From contig CM073562.1 in NCBI GenBank assembly GCA_037074615.1, positions 12,385,001 to 12,449,000 of the forward strand: a stretch of DNA of 64,000 nucleotides, written 5' to 3'. Origin of the DNA: Leucaena leucocephala (Eukaryota; Streptophyta; Magnoliopsida; Fabales; Fabaceae). This document shows, one piece after another, positions 36,021 through 48,275 of the stretch. The translations under genes were made by a program, and so were the position numbers. Under the pieces are notes generated by a model that was not told the origin of the DNA, searched no databases, and worked only from the letters and a program-made list of their open reading frames with translations. Position 1 is the stretch's first letter. The number at the start of each line of letters is the position of its first letter.

Positions 36021-36763
36021 TGAAACAACCTTAAGCCAATGTTACTTTGGGGTTACTTCAAAAATTTAAACTAAAGATTACGTATAGTACAACCTCGGGT
36101 CGTTCTATTTGAGGAGCTAAAAATAAATTAAATTCTTAAGTAACTAAATGCAATGCAACCTAAGCTAGAAAATGGGATTTGTTTTGATTGACTAACAACT
36201 AAATACAATAAATTAAAAATAAATTTAAATAAAATATTTTTGGTATTTTTAGTTTAAAGAAAGGAATAATGAATGATAATAAGTGAAAAGAATAATTTCA
36301 AAGTGATTAATAATAAAAGCAATCTCCCAATTCAATAATGTAGGTAATCATAACTCCAACAGATATGGGAGTTATAAATAATGAATTAAGAATTATAATT
36401 AAACTTTTAATCTAACAACCAATCCACCTCGAATTGTCACAAAATATTTTTCAAGTCATAATTTATTAATTGTCACCAGAATAATAAATTAGGCTAAAGA
36501 TATTAAAAATCAATGCTTAATTATAACTCAATAATTCATACAAATAGAATTTAAGCTAACAAGAGACACAATAATCCAATAATTCAAGCCACCTTAAAAA
36601 TTCACAAAATAATCACGATAATCTCAATACAATGTCTGACCCAGATCAAAGTAAATGAAATTAAAGTTAATTAAATATTAACGTCCAATGTCAAGCAAAA
36701 ATTCAGTCATAATAATCCTCAATAAATAAAAATAAATCATTCTAAATATTCCCAATAATCTCA
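36021..36763 (-). repeat. 3' LTR of G3, truncated
   Basis: It aligns with 42759-43503 of the 5' LTR, at about 93-95% by eye. The other half of the LTR and the 3' non-coding region are missing: integrase coding runs into LTR sequence near 36760. Confidence 0.8.
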
Positions 36764-37626
36764 TGGTAGTGCTTAAGCAGATGACCATTGACTTGTGAAA
36801 CATGACCTGTTGCTTCATCCACCAGCTCTACCGTACCAAAAGAATGCACTTTGGTAACTTTAAAAGGGCCCTCCCACTTGGTGACAAATTTCCTGGGCAT
36901 CAACTTCAACCAGGCCTTAAATTTTAAAACCTTGTCACCTTCATGGAATTGTTTTCTCAAAATATGTTTGTCATGAATCATTTTTAGCTTGTCTTTATAG
37001 ATTCTGGCATTATTATAGGATTCAAGTATCATCTCTTCAAGCTCTTGGAGTTGCATCGTTCGGTTTTCAAGTGAGGATTCAAGGTCTGTATCACATGCCT
37101 TGATAGCCCAACAAGATTTGTGCTTAATCTCCATAGGTAGATGACAGGACTTACCATAGAGCAACCGAAAAGGAGACATGCCTATAAGGGTTTTATAGGC
37201 AGTCCTGTAAGCCCATAGCGCCTTCTCAAGTCTTTCACTCCAATCTTTAAGAGATGATTTCACAATCTTTTCTAATATCCGTTTGACTTCCCGATTAGAG
37301 ACTTCAGCCAATCCATTTGTCTGAGGGTGGTAAGGAGTTGCCAGCTTGTGATTAACTCCATGTTTAGCAAGTAGAGACTTTATGGTCCTATTGTAAAAAT
37401 GTGTTCCTTGGTCACTGACGATTGCTCTAGGAATGTCATACCTACAAAAGATATGAGAGCGTAAGAACTTGGCAATAATAGAATTATCATCTTTCCTAGT
37501 TGGCGCTGCCTCTACCCACCTAGACACATAGTCTATTGCAAGTAATATATATGAAAACCTAAATGACGGAGGAAAGGGACCCATAAAATCCATGCCCCAG
37601 ACATCAATAATTTCACAAAAATGCAT
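36764..37626 (-). pseudogene. G3 integrase core
   Basis: An almost intact frame: VWGMDFMGPFPPSF (first Asp), RFSYILLAIDYVSRWVEAAP, IVSDQGTHFYNRTIKSLL (second Asp), YHPQTNGLAEVSNREVKRIL (Glu), LWAYRTAYKTLIGMSPF, then GPFKVTKVHSFGTVELVDEA and HLLKHYHE. It would insert the DNA copy into the genome. It is separated by a stop near 37670 from the zinc-finger part upstream. The first Met of the open frame is not a real start, since this is part of a polyprotein. Confidence 0.88.
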
Positions 37627-37671
37627 AGGTCTTAAAGGAATTTCATGCTTTTTACCTAGACTCCCAAACCT

Positions 37672-38766
37672 CTAGCACTTATCACAAGACTTACAGAAAA
37701 CATAAGTATCTTTGAATAAAGTAGACCAATAAAATCCACATTCTAAAACCTTCCTAACAATCCTATTAGTACTAAAATTCCCCCCACAAGATAAAGAATG
37801 TGCAAAGGTAAGGATAGAGTGAATCTCATTGTTAGGAACACATCGTCTGATGATTTGATCACTGCATTGCTTCCAAAGAATTGGAGAATCCCATATGTAA
37901 TATCTTGCCTCCCTCTTCAGCTTATCAACCTGAAACTTAGACGTAGAAGGAGGTACAAGATTAGTGACAACATAGTTAATAATATTAGAGTACCAAGGCT
38001 CCTGAACAGCTAAGGCAAAGAGTGCAGAATCAGGAAAGGAATCAACAGTAAGATCAAAGGAGTCAACTCCTTCGGTGCCTGTAGGTAATTGACTAAGGTG
38101 GTCAGCCACATGATTCTTTGCTCCAGCTCTATCTCTAATTTCAATGTCAAACTCCTGTAATAATAAAGCCCATCTCAGCAGTCTTAGTTTAGACTGGGGC
38201 TTCTTGAACAAGTAACGCACCACTGCATGATCTGTAAAAATAACCACTCGAGAATTTATCAGATACTGTCTAAATTTATCTAAAGCAAAGATTATAACAA
38301 AAAGTTTCTTCTCGGTTGTGGTGTAATTCACTTGAGCAGGGTCAAGTGTCTTGGAGGCATAGGCTATCACTTTAAATTGCTTATCCTCCCTCTGACCAAG
38401 CATAGCACCTACTACAAAGTTAGAAGCATCACAAGACAATTCAAAAGGCAAATCCTAATTAGGTGCAGTGAGAATAGGAGGTGAAACAAGCAAGAATTTC
38501 AAAAAGTCAAAGGCATGTCTACACTTATCATCAAAGTGAAAATTAACATCTTTCCTCAACAGCGTAGAGAGAGGTAAAGCAATTTTACTAAAATCTTTTA
38601 CAAAACGTCGATAAAACCCGGCATGCCCCAAGAAAGACCTCAAATCTTTAAGACAAGTAGGATAGGGAATTGAAGAAATAACTTTAATCTTGGCTTTATC
38701 AACCTCAATCCCCTTTTGAGAGATGCGATGACCTAGCACTATGCCACTAGATATTCTTTCCCACAT
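37672..38766 (-). pseudogene. G3 RNase H, RT thumb and integrase zinc finger
   Basis: 38766-38455 encodes the end of RT (LGHRISQKGIEVDKAKI, SFLGHAGFYRRFVKDFS, LLRKDVNFHF). After a TAG comes RNase H (MPFELSCDASNFVVGAMLGQ, KTLDPAQVNYTTTEKKL, VVIFTDHAVVRYLF, KNHVADHLSQL), and then the integrase zinc finger (H...H, then FCKSCDKC). RNase H removes the RNA template during copying. Confidence 0.85.
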
Positions 38767-39557
38767 TTGATCAATGAAAGGTAATGGAAATGATCCTTCT
38801 TAGTCACTTAATTCAACTTCCTATAGTCTATACACATTCTCCAAGCATTCTGAACTCTTGTTGGAATAAGTTCATTATTCTCATTTTTCACTACTGTGAT
38901 ACCGCTCTTCTTCGGTACTACATGTATCGGGCTCACCCACTCACTATCTGAGATTGCATATATGATCCCAGCACTCAATAATTTAGATACATCCTTTTTA
39001 ATCACATCATGAATCAGAGGGTTAGATCTTCTTGGTGGCTGCTTAACTGGCTTTGACCCTTCAGCTAAAAGGATCTTATATGTGCAAACCAAGGGATCAA
39101 TCCCTGGTATGTCCCCTAAAGACAAACCTATAACCCTTTTATACCTTTTCAACACTAAAACTAGTCTCTCTTCTTTAGAACTACTCAGAGAACTGGAAAT
39201 AATAACAGGCAATTTACAATTATCAGCAAGAAAGACATATTTCAAGTTAGAGGGGAGGGGTTTCAATTCTAAATCAGGGGATTGCATAATAGAAGGAATC
39301 ATCTTTGTTATATCAAGTGCATTCAGTGCGAGTAGTGTGTCCATCTGGCTTGGGGAAGGAGATATAAGCTCAGTATGATGTATATTTCCTCCACTTCCTG
39401 AATCAGTGCCACCATCATATGACCTAGAAATATGAGAGTTAGAGTCAGTCTGATCAATAGAAAAAGAAAGTAAATTAGAAGAGAGAGTGGGATTAGAAAG
39501 GACTAAAACAGTAGCAAAATCACAGTTATCCTCTTCTAATGTTCTAGCGCCACTCAA
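38767..39557 (-). pseudogene. G3 reverse transcriptase, N-terminal part, active site deleted
   Basis: It reads LVCTYKILLAEGSKPVKQPP then RRSNPLIHDVIKKDV, AGIIYAISDSEWVSPIHVVP and RMCIDYRKLN. FPLPFIDQ-like text follows and then jumps to the thumb (LGHRISQ). The block with the catalytic YxDD is absent, so the enzyme could not work even with its frames restored. Confidence 0.8.
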
Positions 39558-39571
39558 TGGGAAAGCTATAT

Positions 39572-40705
39572 TTATAACTCGTGAATTACCCTCTTATCAT
39601 CAGTTCCTACAAAATCAAGCAATACACCTTTCTCAAGGCTATCAAGTGTAGAATCAGCAGTAATATCAAAGTCAAAGCAACATGATATATCAAATTCATG
39701 AGCAGAAGAAAGCCAACTATCTATCTCTAAATAATAGGCACATGATATGCCACCTTCACATGCACATAAATGAGAAGGGTGGGAGAAAGATAGACAAATA
39801 AAAGCATCATCATGCTTCACAACCATGTCACACAAGTGAGGTTCGTTCATATTAGTCTCATGTAAGTGGTCCACATCATGACATTCAATTGAACTAATAC
39901 CCAAATAAGAGCAATCTTCATAACTATGATTCATAGCTTCTGAAAGATTAAATTGTACTTCTTGATCCCCAATCCCTATAGTGATAAGACCCTTTTTCAT
40001 GTTAATTATTGTCTTAGCAGTTAAAAGGAAAGGTCTACCTAGAATCAAAGTACTCTCAGTGGGAAGGTCATTAGACATATCAAGCACATAAAAGTCAGCT
40101 GGAAAAATAAGACCTTTCACTTGCACAAGAATATCTTCAAGAATACCTTTAGGATATCTCACCGTCCTATCAGCTAGGCCAAGCACTACACTAGTGTCTT
40201 TCAAAGCTTTAATACCCAAAGTCTTATAAACAGAGGTCGGCATGACATTAATTGTTGTACCTAAGTCCAGTAGGGCATGGGAAACTATAGTTCTACCTAT
40301 GGTACAAGGAATAGTATAGGAAACCGAGTCTTTACATTTAATAGGCAACTGTGGCTTAAATAAGGCGTTAACACTCAACCCCAGTTGGATTCTCTCACTA
40401 TGCCTATACTTCCTCTTGTTTGTACATAGGTCTTTCAAGAATTTAGCACACTTTGGCATCTTTTTAATCAATTCAAGCAATGGCACATTAACCTCAAGTT
40501 TGCTAAACATTTCAAACAATTCATCATTATCTTTCTTTTTAACAATCTTTTTACTAACCAAATAAGAATTTGGAAAAGGTAAGTCATGAATATTTACCTT
40601 ATCACCTTTAGAGTCGGAAGGTGATCCTTTCTCTATTGGTCCCTTTATGATAGTTGTTGCCTCTTCATCATTTTGCACCATTGGTTGTTTTAAACACTTC
40701 TCCAA
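39572..40705 (-). pseudogene. G3 aspartic protease region
   Basis: An open frame of 377 codons: FEMFSKLEVNVPLLELIKKM, then SYTIPCTIGRTIVSHALLDL with the active-site Asp in LLDLGTTINVMP, SVYKTLGI, and the flap/hydrophobic block STLILGRPFLLTAKTIIN. It belongs to the gag-pol polyprotein that the protease itself would process. It ends at a stop at 39572. Confidence 0.85.
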
Positions 40706-42509
40706 GAGCTTCTTTTCTTGTAGGACTTCAGATTGGATAGAAGCTTTTTTCTCAGCTTGGGAAGTTTCTTGAGCAGTTTTGGCAGGAAGAGACTCAACTT
40801 ATATTTCCTCATCAACCTACTCTTCATCCTCTTCATGTTCTTTGAATTGTACATTCTTCGCCCCAATTCTCTTACCACTTTTTAGTGAGATTGCATTCAA
40901 ATATTTAGGATTTATCACTATGTTAAAGGGTATAGAACCACTACTCTTTTCTTGTTGTTCACTCAAGTTGTTGGAGAATTGAGTAACAAAAGAATTTAAA
41001 TTCTCATGCTTAGCCTCCATTTGCTCCAATTTAGAGAACACATTTTGTAGACATGAGTCTATCTTATTCTCAATAGCATGTAACTTAGCATCGGTTTGTG
41101 ACTTCTAATTGTCAAACTTTGAATTAAGCTCAGTAATACCTTTCACAATCATACCAAGTTCATTACCTCCAGAAAAAGAAGATGATGCCCCTTGATTAGG
41201 TACCACTTGATTTGAGAAATTTCCTTGAGGGCTGTCTTGATTTCCACCCCATCTAAAGTTAGAATGATCTCTCCAGCCTGAATTATAAATATTAGAGTAA
41301 AGATCCCTCTTTTGATATGGATCATTCCTATTTTGGTATAGGGGAGAAACCTTTTCATATCGAGAACAAGTATTCGAGGCGTGCATCATTGACCCATAGT
41401 ACTCACAACCAGCAATTATAGCTTGAGAGTGACCCATTGAATTAACCTGCTTGGCATTCACATTATTCTCCAAAATACTAAGTCTTTTCTCCATTCAGTT
41501 CCCCAAAGCAGCAATTTTAGCAAGAATATCTTGAGAAGAAACTGAAGAGGTATTATACACTTTTCTTGTGTCTCCAGATTGAGGGTCATTGGTAGCTATC
41601 TTTTGAATTAGGTCCCATGGAGCATTGGGACTCAATTCTCTAAGAGAACCATTTGCAGCGTCATGAATTGAGGGCTTATGATGTGGAAGTAGCCCTTCAT
41701 AGAAAGAATTAACCAGATCATTCTTTAAAATATTGTGGTGTGGACACTAAGCTAGAATGTGATGAACCTGGTCTAATACTCGTGCATAGATTCATTATGT
41801 TATTGTACCACACTAGTTATCTCCTTTTTCAGCCTTGAAGTTTTAGAAGCAGGAAAATATTCATCCAAGAATGCTCATTTTAACTGATCCCAAGTCAATG
41901 TAGTAAAATATTGGGGTAGCGTGTAAAGCCACTCCTTGGCCTTGCCTTCTAAAGTAAAATGAAATGCCCTCCTTAATACATCTTGAAGATTAGCTATGGG
42001 TGGTTTCATGGAAGAGCACACCATATGCATAGTCTTCAAATGTCTGTGTGGATCATCACCTGTAAAGCCATAAAATTTAGATAAGGAAGAAATTAATGCT
42101 CCTTTAATTTCAAAATTCACATTATCAGTATAAAAGCCATAAGGATCATAATCAATATTAGAATTATTAATCTCCCTCATGCTTCTATCATCCTCACCAT
42201 TATTTCCTAAGTTGTTCTCACCATGTCCGTTATTCCCGTTAAGCCCATTATAACCATTATTACCGTTAACACCATCCATGGTTTCTTGTTCTAATTTAAA
42301 ATTACTAACAGACATATTTTCACTAAAGATAACTCTCTCACTAGACTCTTGTTCACTAATGACAAACTTGACTCTTGTGAAATATGCCCCTCCTCGACAA
42401 TAACTTGACTTGTACCCTCTAATCTCCTATTTATTCTAATCTTTTTCACAGACCTTTCAATTTCAAGATTTAAGGGAATCAAAGGTAAAGTCCTATCACT
42501 TCTAGGCAT
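40706..42509 (-). pseudogene. G3 gag
   Basis: From 42509: MPRSDRTLPLIPLNLEIE, then after a shift near 42300 the gag core SSLSKFYGFTGDDPHRHL, LEGKAKEWLYTLPQYFTTL. There are shifts and stops near 41750-41880, then MEKRLSILENNVNAKQ, HSQAIIAGCEYYGSMMHASN with a partial zinc-knuckle-like C...H region, and a coiled-coil stretch FSKLEQMEAKHENLNSF. It ends in KSGKRIGAKNVQFKEHEEDE. Several frames are needed to follow it. Confidence 0.82.
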
Positions 42510-42735
42510 AAACAGTAGTAGTCAGCTAAAAAAATCCTGAAATAAAAGAAAAACCAAATAAAATAAAAAAATAAACAAACTAAAGAAAATGAACCTTTCT
42601 TGTTTTTTTTAAATAGATAATGCAAGCAAAAATGCAAATGCAAATGTTATGCAAATTAATTAAAACTGGATCAGCAATTGAATTAATCTAAAAAAAATGT
42701 TACTTGACACTTAGTTACTAGGGAACCAATTTCTT

Positions 42736-42756
42736 GGCTCCCCGGCAACGACGCCA
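42736..42756 (-). promoter_or_regulatory. Primer-binding site of G3 (tRNA-Asp type)
   Basis: On the minus strand TGGCGTCGTTGCCGGGGAG follows two bases after the LTR end at 42759. It is identical to the site in G1. Confidence 0.75.
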
Positions 42757-42758
42757 CT

Positions 42759-44301
42759 TGAAATAACCTTATTCTGATGTCGCCTTGAGGTTACTTCAAA
42801 AATTTAAACCAAGGATTACGTATAGTGCAACCTCAGGTCGATCTCTTTGAGGAGATAAAAATAAATTAAATTCCTAAGTAACTAAATGCAATGCAACCTA
42901 AGCTAAAAAATGGGATTTGTTTTGATTGACTAACAACTAGATACAATAAATTAAAAATAAATTTAAATAAAATATGTTTGGTATTTTTAGTTTAAAGAAA
43001 GGAATAATGAATGATAATAAGTGAAAAGAATAATTTCAAAGTGATTAATAATAATAAAAGCAATCCCCCAATTCAATAACGCAGGCAATCATAGCTTCAA
43101 CAGATGTGGGAGTTATAAATAATGAATTAAGAATTATAATTAAGCTTTTAATCTAACAACCAATCCACATCGAATTGTTGCAAAATATTTTCCAAGTTCT
43201 AATTTATTAACTGCTACCAGAATTATAAATTAGGACTACAGATATTAAAAACCAATGCTTAATTATAACTCAATAATTCATAAAAATAGAATTTAAGCTA
43301 ACAAGAGACACAACGATCCAATAATTCAAGCCACCTTGAAAAATCACAAAATATTCACGATAATCTCAATACAATATCTGACCCATATCAAAGTAAATAA
43401 AATTAAAGTTAATTAAAGATTAACGTCAAATGTCAAGCAAAAATTCAGTCACAATAATCCTCAATAAATACAAATAAATCATTCTAAATATTCCCAATAA
43501 TTATAAAATTAATCCTAAGACCTAGGAGTCATAGTAACTTATACTCCCCTTTGAGATCCCAAACTCATGCCTTTGCCATTGAATTAGAGAATTAGGATGA
43601 ACTAGCCACTCATAGTCATCACAGACGATGCCATCATATCCATGTTCATCGTCACTGCCTCACTATTGATGTCACTAACGTTGTTGTTGGTTGCTGCCTT
43701 CTGTTCACTTCTTTGTCCGTCACTGCACGAAGAAGATATGGAGATGGTGGGTGGATGATGATAAGAGGAAAACTGACAAGTGGGTACTGTGAGTGAATGG
43801 ATGGATGGAGGTGAAATAGGTAATGGTTTTGCGACGCTGTAGCTTCCCTGTGCATGAATTTGTGCTTTATTCTCTGTGGCACAACATGATTTTTCCCTTT
43901 TCCCCTCCTTTAATCCTATTCTTGCACCATCCACCATTCTTTCTCTGTGTGAATGGCTTTTTAAAAGCGAATAAGACAAAACCTAATGGGCCAAATCGTA
44001 AGGTTTGGCCCATTGGGTCTTATTGTACAGTTTCTGGTTTTATAGTCCTTTGTTGTCATTTGTGAATTCCGATTTCTCCTAAATTCCTGAAATATAAAAT
44101 TATAATAATATAATACCTTTTATTTCAAAAATAATTGTTTAGGAGAAATCATAAAAATATGATAATTACGCCCCTTTTAAGCATTAATTCAATATAAGAC
44201 ATTGATTCAATTAGTGCACAAATAATATAATTAAGGACTATAATGTTGACAAAAGCCCACTAAAATAATATAAATAAATATATGAAAATATAGGTTTGTC
44301 A
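42759..44301 (-). repeat. 5' LTR of G3
   Basis: It starts TGACAAACCTATATTTTC at 44301 on the minus strand and ends ATTTCA at 42759; 1543 bp. The outer edge abuts the target duplication AGGCT. Confidence 0.88.
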
Positions 44302-44711
44302 AGGCTCTTCATAAAATGGGGATTCACACTTTCTTTGATGACAAGAAAAATAAGAAAGGGAGATGAAATTACACCAACGCTTCTGGAAGCAATCAAGGAA
44401 TCGAGGATGGCCATTACTGTATTTTCTAAGAATTATGCTTCCTCAACATTTTGCCTCAACGAACTTGTCCAAACCCATCAATGTATTAAGGGAAATGGTC
44501 GACTAGTTTGGCCAATTTTTTATGACGTGGAGCCTTCTGAAGTACGACATCAAACAGGTAAATACGGAGAAGCACTAGTTAAACATGAACAAAACTCAAG
44601 GGCTGATGAAGACAAGATAAACAGTTGGAAGCACGCACTATGTGAAGTTGCTGATCTTACAGGCTCGTCACATGGTCCAAGGTTACATGATCCTAGGTCA
44701 CATGATCCAAG
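44302..44711 (+). pseudogene. TNL2 exon 1, right part (TIR C-terminus)
   Basis: After the duplicated AGGCT the exon continues LHKMGIHTFFDD. A one-base shift near 44345-44365 follows, then GDEITPTLLEAIKESRMAI, TVFSKNYASSTFCLNEL (with the catalytic-type Glu), RLVWPIFYDVEPSEVRHQTG and SWKHALCEVADLTG. It ends AG|GT at 44711/44712, phase 2 as in TNL1. The donor area is locally triplicated (44670-44715). Confidence 0.85.
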
Positions 44712-44833
44712 GTTTTTCTCAACTTTTATTTTCTGCTTTTTTCTTAGCTAGTTTCTATGGTTATATTAGAAGAAAATTATTACAATTATTATGCATGCAC
44801 AGAACTGAGTGAGATTTCTGTTTACTTTTTCAG

Positions 44834-45701
44834 GACACATTATGAATATGAACTCATTGATGAGATTGTGAACGGCATCCTTAGAATAATCAGAAGGGTC
44901 CCTCTCCATGTTGCTGACTATCCAGTTGGTTTAAATTCTCGCGTGGAAAAAGTAAATTCTCTACTACAACTTGGGTCAAATAATGAGGTCATCAAGTTTG
45001 AAATTTGTGGAACTGGAGGAATGGGTAAAACAACGATAACACGTGCTCTGTATAATGCAATTGCGGATCAGTTTGATTATTTGTGCTTTCTCAATGATAT
45101 CAAAGGAGAATCTGGAAAACAAGGCCTAAAACAAGTGCAAGCCAGCATGCTTTCAAGCATTTCAGAGCAAAAGATGGAAATTGAAGACATTTATTGAGGA
45201 GTTGAGCTCATAAAAAGGATACTCAGAGATAAGAAAATTCTTTTGATTCTTGATAATCTAGATGAACGACAACAATTAGAAATGTTAGCTGGGGCAAGTG
45301 ACTGGTTTGGTTTGGGGAGCAGGATCATTATAACAACAAGGGATATACAATTACTTAAGAGGCATAAGATTAAAAGAATATATGAGATGGAGGGATTAAA
45401 TGCTAAAGAATCTCTTGAATTGTTAAGTTGGAAGGCCTTTGAAAAGACGCAAGTTGATGATCCAACATACAAGGATGTTGTGCAGCATGTGATAAGTTAT
45501 GCCACCAGTCTTCACTTAACCATTGCATTAATAGGCTCTGACTTGTATGGGAACAGTGTAAGGGAGTGGGACTCTATGTTAGATGGATGCAAAGGAACCC
45601 CTCATAATAAGATTCAACAGATATTAAAAGTAAGCTATGACGGGTTACAAGAATGTCAACAAGATACTTTTCTTGATATTGCTTGCTTCTACAAAGGGAG
45701 T
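44834..45701 (+). pseudogene. TNL2 exon 2, left part (NB-ARC)
   Basis: It follows a CAG acceptor at 44831-44833. YEYELIDEIVNGILRII, ADYPVGLNSRVEKVNSLL and P-loop GTGGMGKTTITRALYN are seen. TGA at 45195 interrupts (Gln in TNL1), then KKILLILDNLDERQQLE, GLGSRIIITTRDIQLL, the GLPL region degraded to TSLHLTIALIGSDLYG, and FLDIACFYKGS. It breaks at the solo LTR with duplication GGAGT (45697-45701). Confidence 0.88.
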
Positions 45702-45790
45702 TGTAATGGCCCTGAAAATTTCACATATATAAAATTAATTTAAGATGATGTATATATATTTTCTTACAGTGAAATTTCATAAGGAGTGCT

Positions 45791-45845
45791 TAGCTAAGTG
45801 GTTTATGGTAGTGTAATTAATCCTGTGGTGCCTTATTCGAATCCC
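45791..45845 (+). other. tRNA-like A-box/B-box module inside the solo LTR
   Basis: TAGCTAAGTGG (45791-45801) fits the RNA polymerase III A box and ATTCGAATCCC (45835-45845) the B box, at tRNA-like spacing. Equivalent modules lie in LTR A (11245-11300) and the D1 copy (61751-61815), both minus strand. No folded tRNA is claimed. Confidence 0.55.
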
Positions 45846-48124
45846 AGTAGCTGGAAAGGAGATATTTTTTTAGGCATGTGAAATTACTAAAATGCCCCTC
45901 TTACCTATTATTCAGAAACTGTACTTCCCTTTTTCATTTTCCTTCGGGTGTCAACTGAAGTAGAGGAAGGAAGACAATGAGAGATCATAGAAGGATGAAA
46001 GCTTCACGCCACGCGAAGTCTGTTGCCGTGTGACCAGATGCTGCCACCACCTTGCTTCAGTCAGTTTCTTTGCTGTAAGGATGTTACCGCGGAAGCTATT
46101 TCATCCCTTGCAGTTTCCATCTACAGCGAAGAACAAAGTGAGGGTTGAGGGAGGTGCATCCGTGAGCTATTGGAAAGGAAGGAGTGTCACTAGCCACCAT
46201 TAAAGTGCATTTTTGGTAGTCCTCTGTCAGTTGTTGTGCTGTCGGTGAGCGCCATTTCTAATTTTCATCGCTGTCAAGTGCATATAGGTACTGTAGCAAG
46301 TATATATCTTCAACCACCTCTTCCCGATTGCCGTAAGCTGCAAGGTCCAGCGAGTTGTGGCCACTGAAGACCACCGTGAGGGATGTGTGGTAAGTAACCT
46401 ATGCCTCCTTCAGCCATTATTTCCTTTGATCTGCATATTTTAAGGTTGAAGTATACTGTAGCTATCTGAAAAAAAACACAGAGATGACTATGCTTCTATA
46501 AGTGGGCTGTTTGATGGCATATATACATACGTATATACCTTAGTTGCTGTTATGGGTTGAAAAAAAAACAAAAGAAAATAGGGAAGAAGATATGAGGACG
46601 CCATTGCTATTGTTCTAATATATATATGTATGTATGTATAAACAGTGCTGCTGTGATTCAAGATCAGAATATGATGGTGTGCAATATAGCTTTAAAAAGA
46701 AAAGGGAGAGAGGAAGAAGATGCTGAAATTGAATACATATGTATATATATAAATAAGCTGCTGTTATGGAAATATATATGAGACGATGGATGAAGGGAAA
46801 AATGAGTGAGGAATGAAGGATCAATTATGTTTAAAAGTATGGGTTGTTGTTATGGTGTGTATGTACATTAATCTTGAAGAAGATGATGGTAGATATGATA
46901 TGTATATATAAATATATATAGCGTGGTAGCATGTATGTATTCTTTAACAAAGAGGAAGCGAGGATGCTGCTGCTGATATGTGTACATATACATATGGATG
47001 AATTTGGAAATTAGGTTGTTAATAGAGTTAAAGAGGAATCTATATATATATGTATATATGTATTTCGTTGCTGCTGCCACGGGGAGTTTTGTTGACAACA
47101 TGTGTTTGTATCTATATTGCTTTTGGTGGGTTTTAAGCAGTGATAATGAGCTGAAATTTTGAGCGTACATTGAATAGGACTTGAAAGGTATTAAAGAGGA
47201 CATATTTACCTAAAGAAATGTAAGATATGAATTTGGTTTAATCTATGAAGACAAGTGTTAGTTGGGCTAAATTTAAGGAGCTGAAATTTATTAAGACTTG
47301 TTGTTTTAAGGTACCATAATATGAAATAAGAGAATTATATTTATAAATCTCATTTGAAATATGTTTAAAGGGTTCTAAGTGTTGATTTGAAGCTTTATAG
47401 AGTTGATAATTGAAATGAGATTCAAAGAAGGAATAAAGTAATGTAAACTCTAAGCTATATTTGAAGATAATAAGCAAGTTTAGAAACTAAAGGAATATTC
47501 AAGTTAAGAGTTAAACTCAAAGTGATAGTTTTGGAAGTCGTAAGAAAGGAATAAGTGATTGAATTGATTTAATCATGGCCAAGTAAGGGCACCGAAGATG
47601 CCTTCTAATGGGGTATAGATTATAGAAGCAATTGGTTAATGGTATGTAATTATTTGAAATATTAGATCAAGGCTGATTATTTATGTTGAAACATTGAATA
47701 GAATGTTGATATTTTGTTTCGGGATACCAGGGGATTGAGAAGTGAAAGTAATCAGAAGTGATTGGCTGAAAGAGTAAAGGTTTTGGAGCGTGGCAGGTGA
47801 GTGAATAACGTTCCCTAAAATTTATATTTTTCAAATGCATTGTCATTTCAAATGTTGAATTTCAAATATGAATTATGAAAAGCAAGTTTTACGAAAGTAT
47901 GGTTTAAATCGTTAGAAATGATTTTCTTTCGATTGGTTTACAAAAGAATTATGATTATGTATGGAAATGAATGAATAAGCTTTTGAAAAGAGTTTAGCAA
48001 AAGTTGCATTGAAATAAACCCCACGCATGATGGAAATGTTTTAGGACAGAATACAGAACACTGGTTGCTAACAACAGTACTGTTAGTCCTTGGTGCACCT
48101 TGGTTACCCGAGCTCGATGGATTA

Positions 48125-48275
48125 TACCGTAGGTTTCGTACTCGCGAAGGGTAGTGGTTGAGCTACCAGATTTCACTGTGGGTTTTGTACTCGCGAAGGG
48201 TAGTGGTTGAGCTACCAGATTTCACCGTGGGTTTCGTACTCGCGAAGGTTAGTGGCATTGAGCCACCGACAGTTA
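48125..48275 (+). repeat. Tandem array of about 50-bp units in the solo LTR
   Basis: Three units of the type 'ccgtgggtttcgtactcgcg' followed by 'aagggtagtggttgagctacc', the last degenerate. It is positionally equivalent to the five-unit array in LTR B, next to the palindrome around 48075. Confidence 0.7.

Larger units (their letters stand above)
36021..44301 (-). mobile_element. Athila-like Ty3/gypsy element G3 inside the TNL2 TIR exon
   Basis: AGGCT flanks both sides (36016-36020 and 44302-44306). On the minus strand the order is 5' LTR, tRNA-Asp-type primer site, gag, protease, RT, RNase H, integrase and a truncated 3' LTR. RT has lost its catalytic centre. The span from just after integrase through the first half of the 3' LTR is also missing. 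It is 8281 bp long. The family is Athila/Tat-like by primer site and protein motifs. It is the most complete of the three related elements in the window. Confidence 0.92.

Noticed and set aside
39082..39378. 98-codon + strand frame over G3
   Set aside because: It is the opposite strand of the clear RT/protease coding region of G3.
43602..43979. 125-codon Ser/His-rich minus-strand frame
   Set aside because: It falls wholly in the 5' LTR of G3, and the equivalent part of G1 (about 2940-3180) and G2 is not open.
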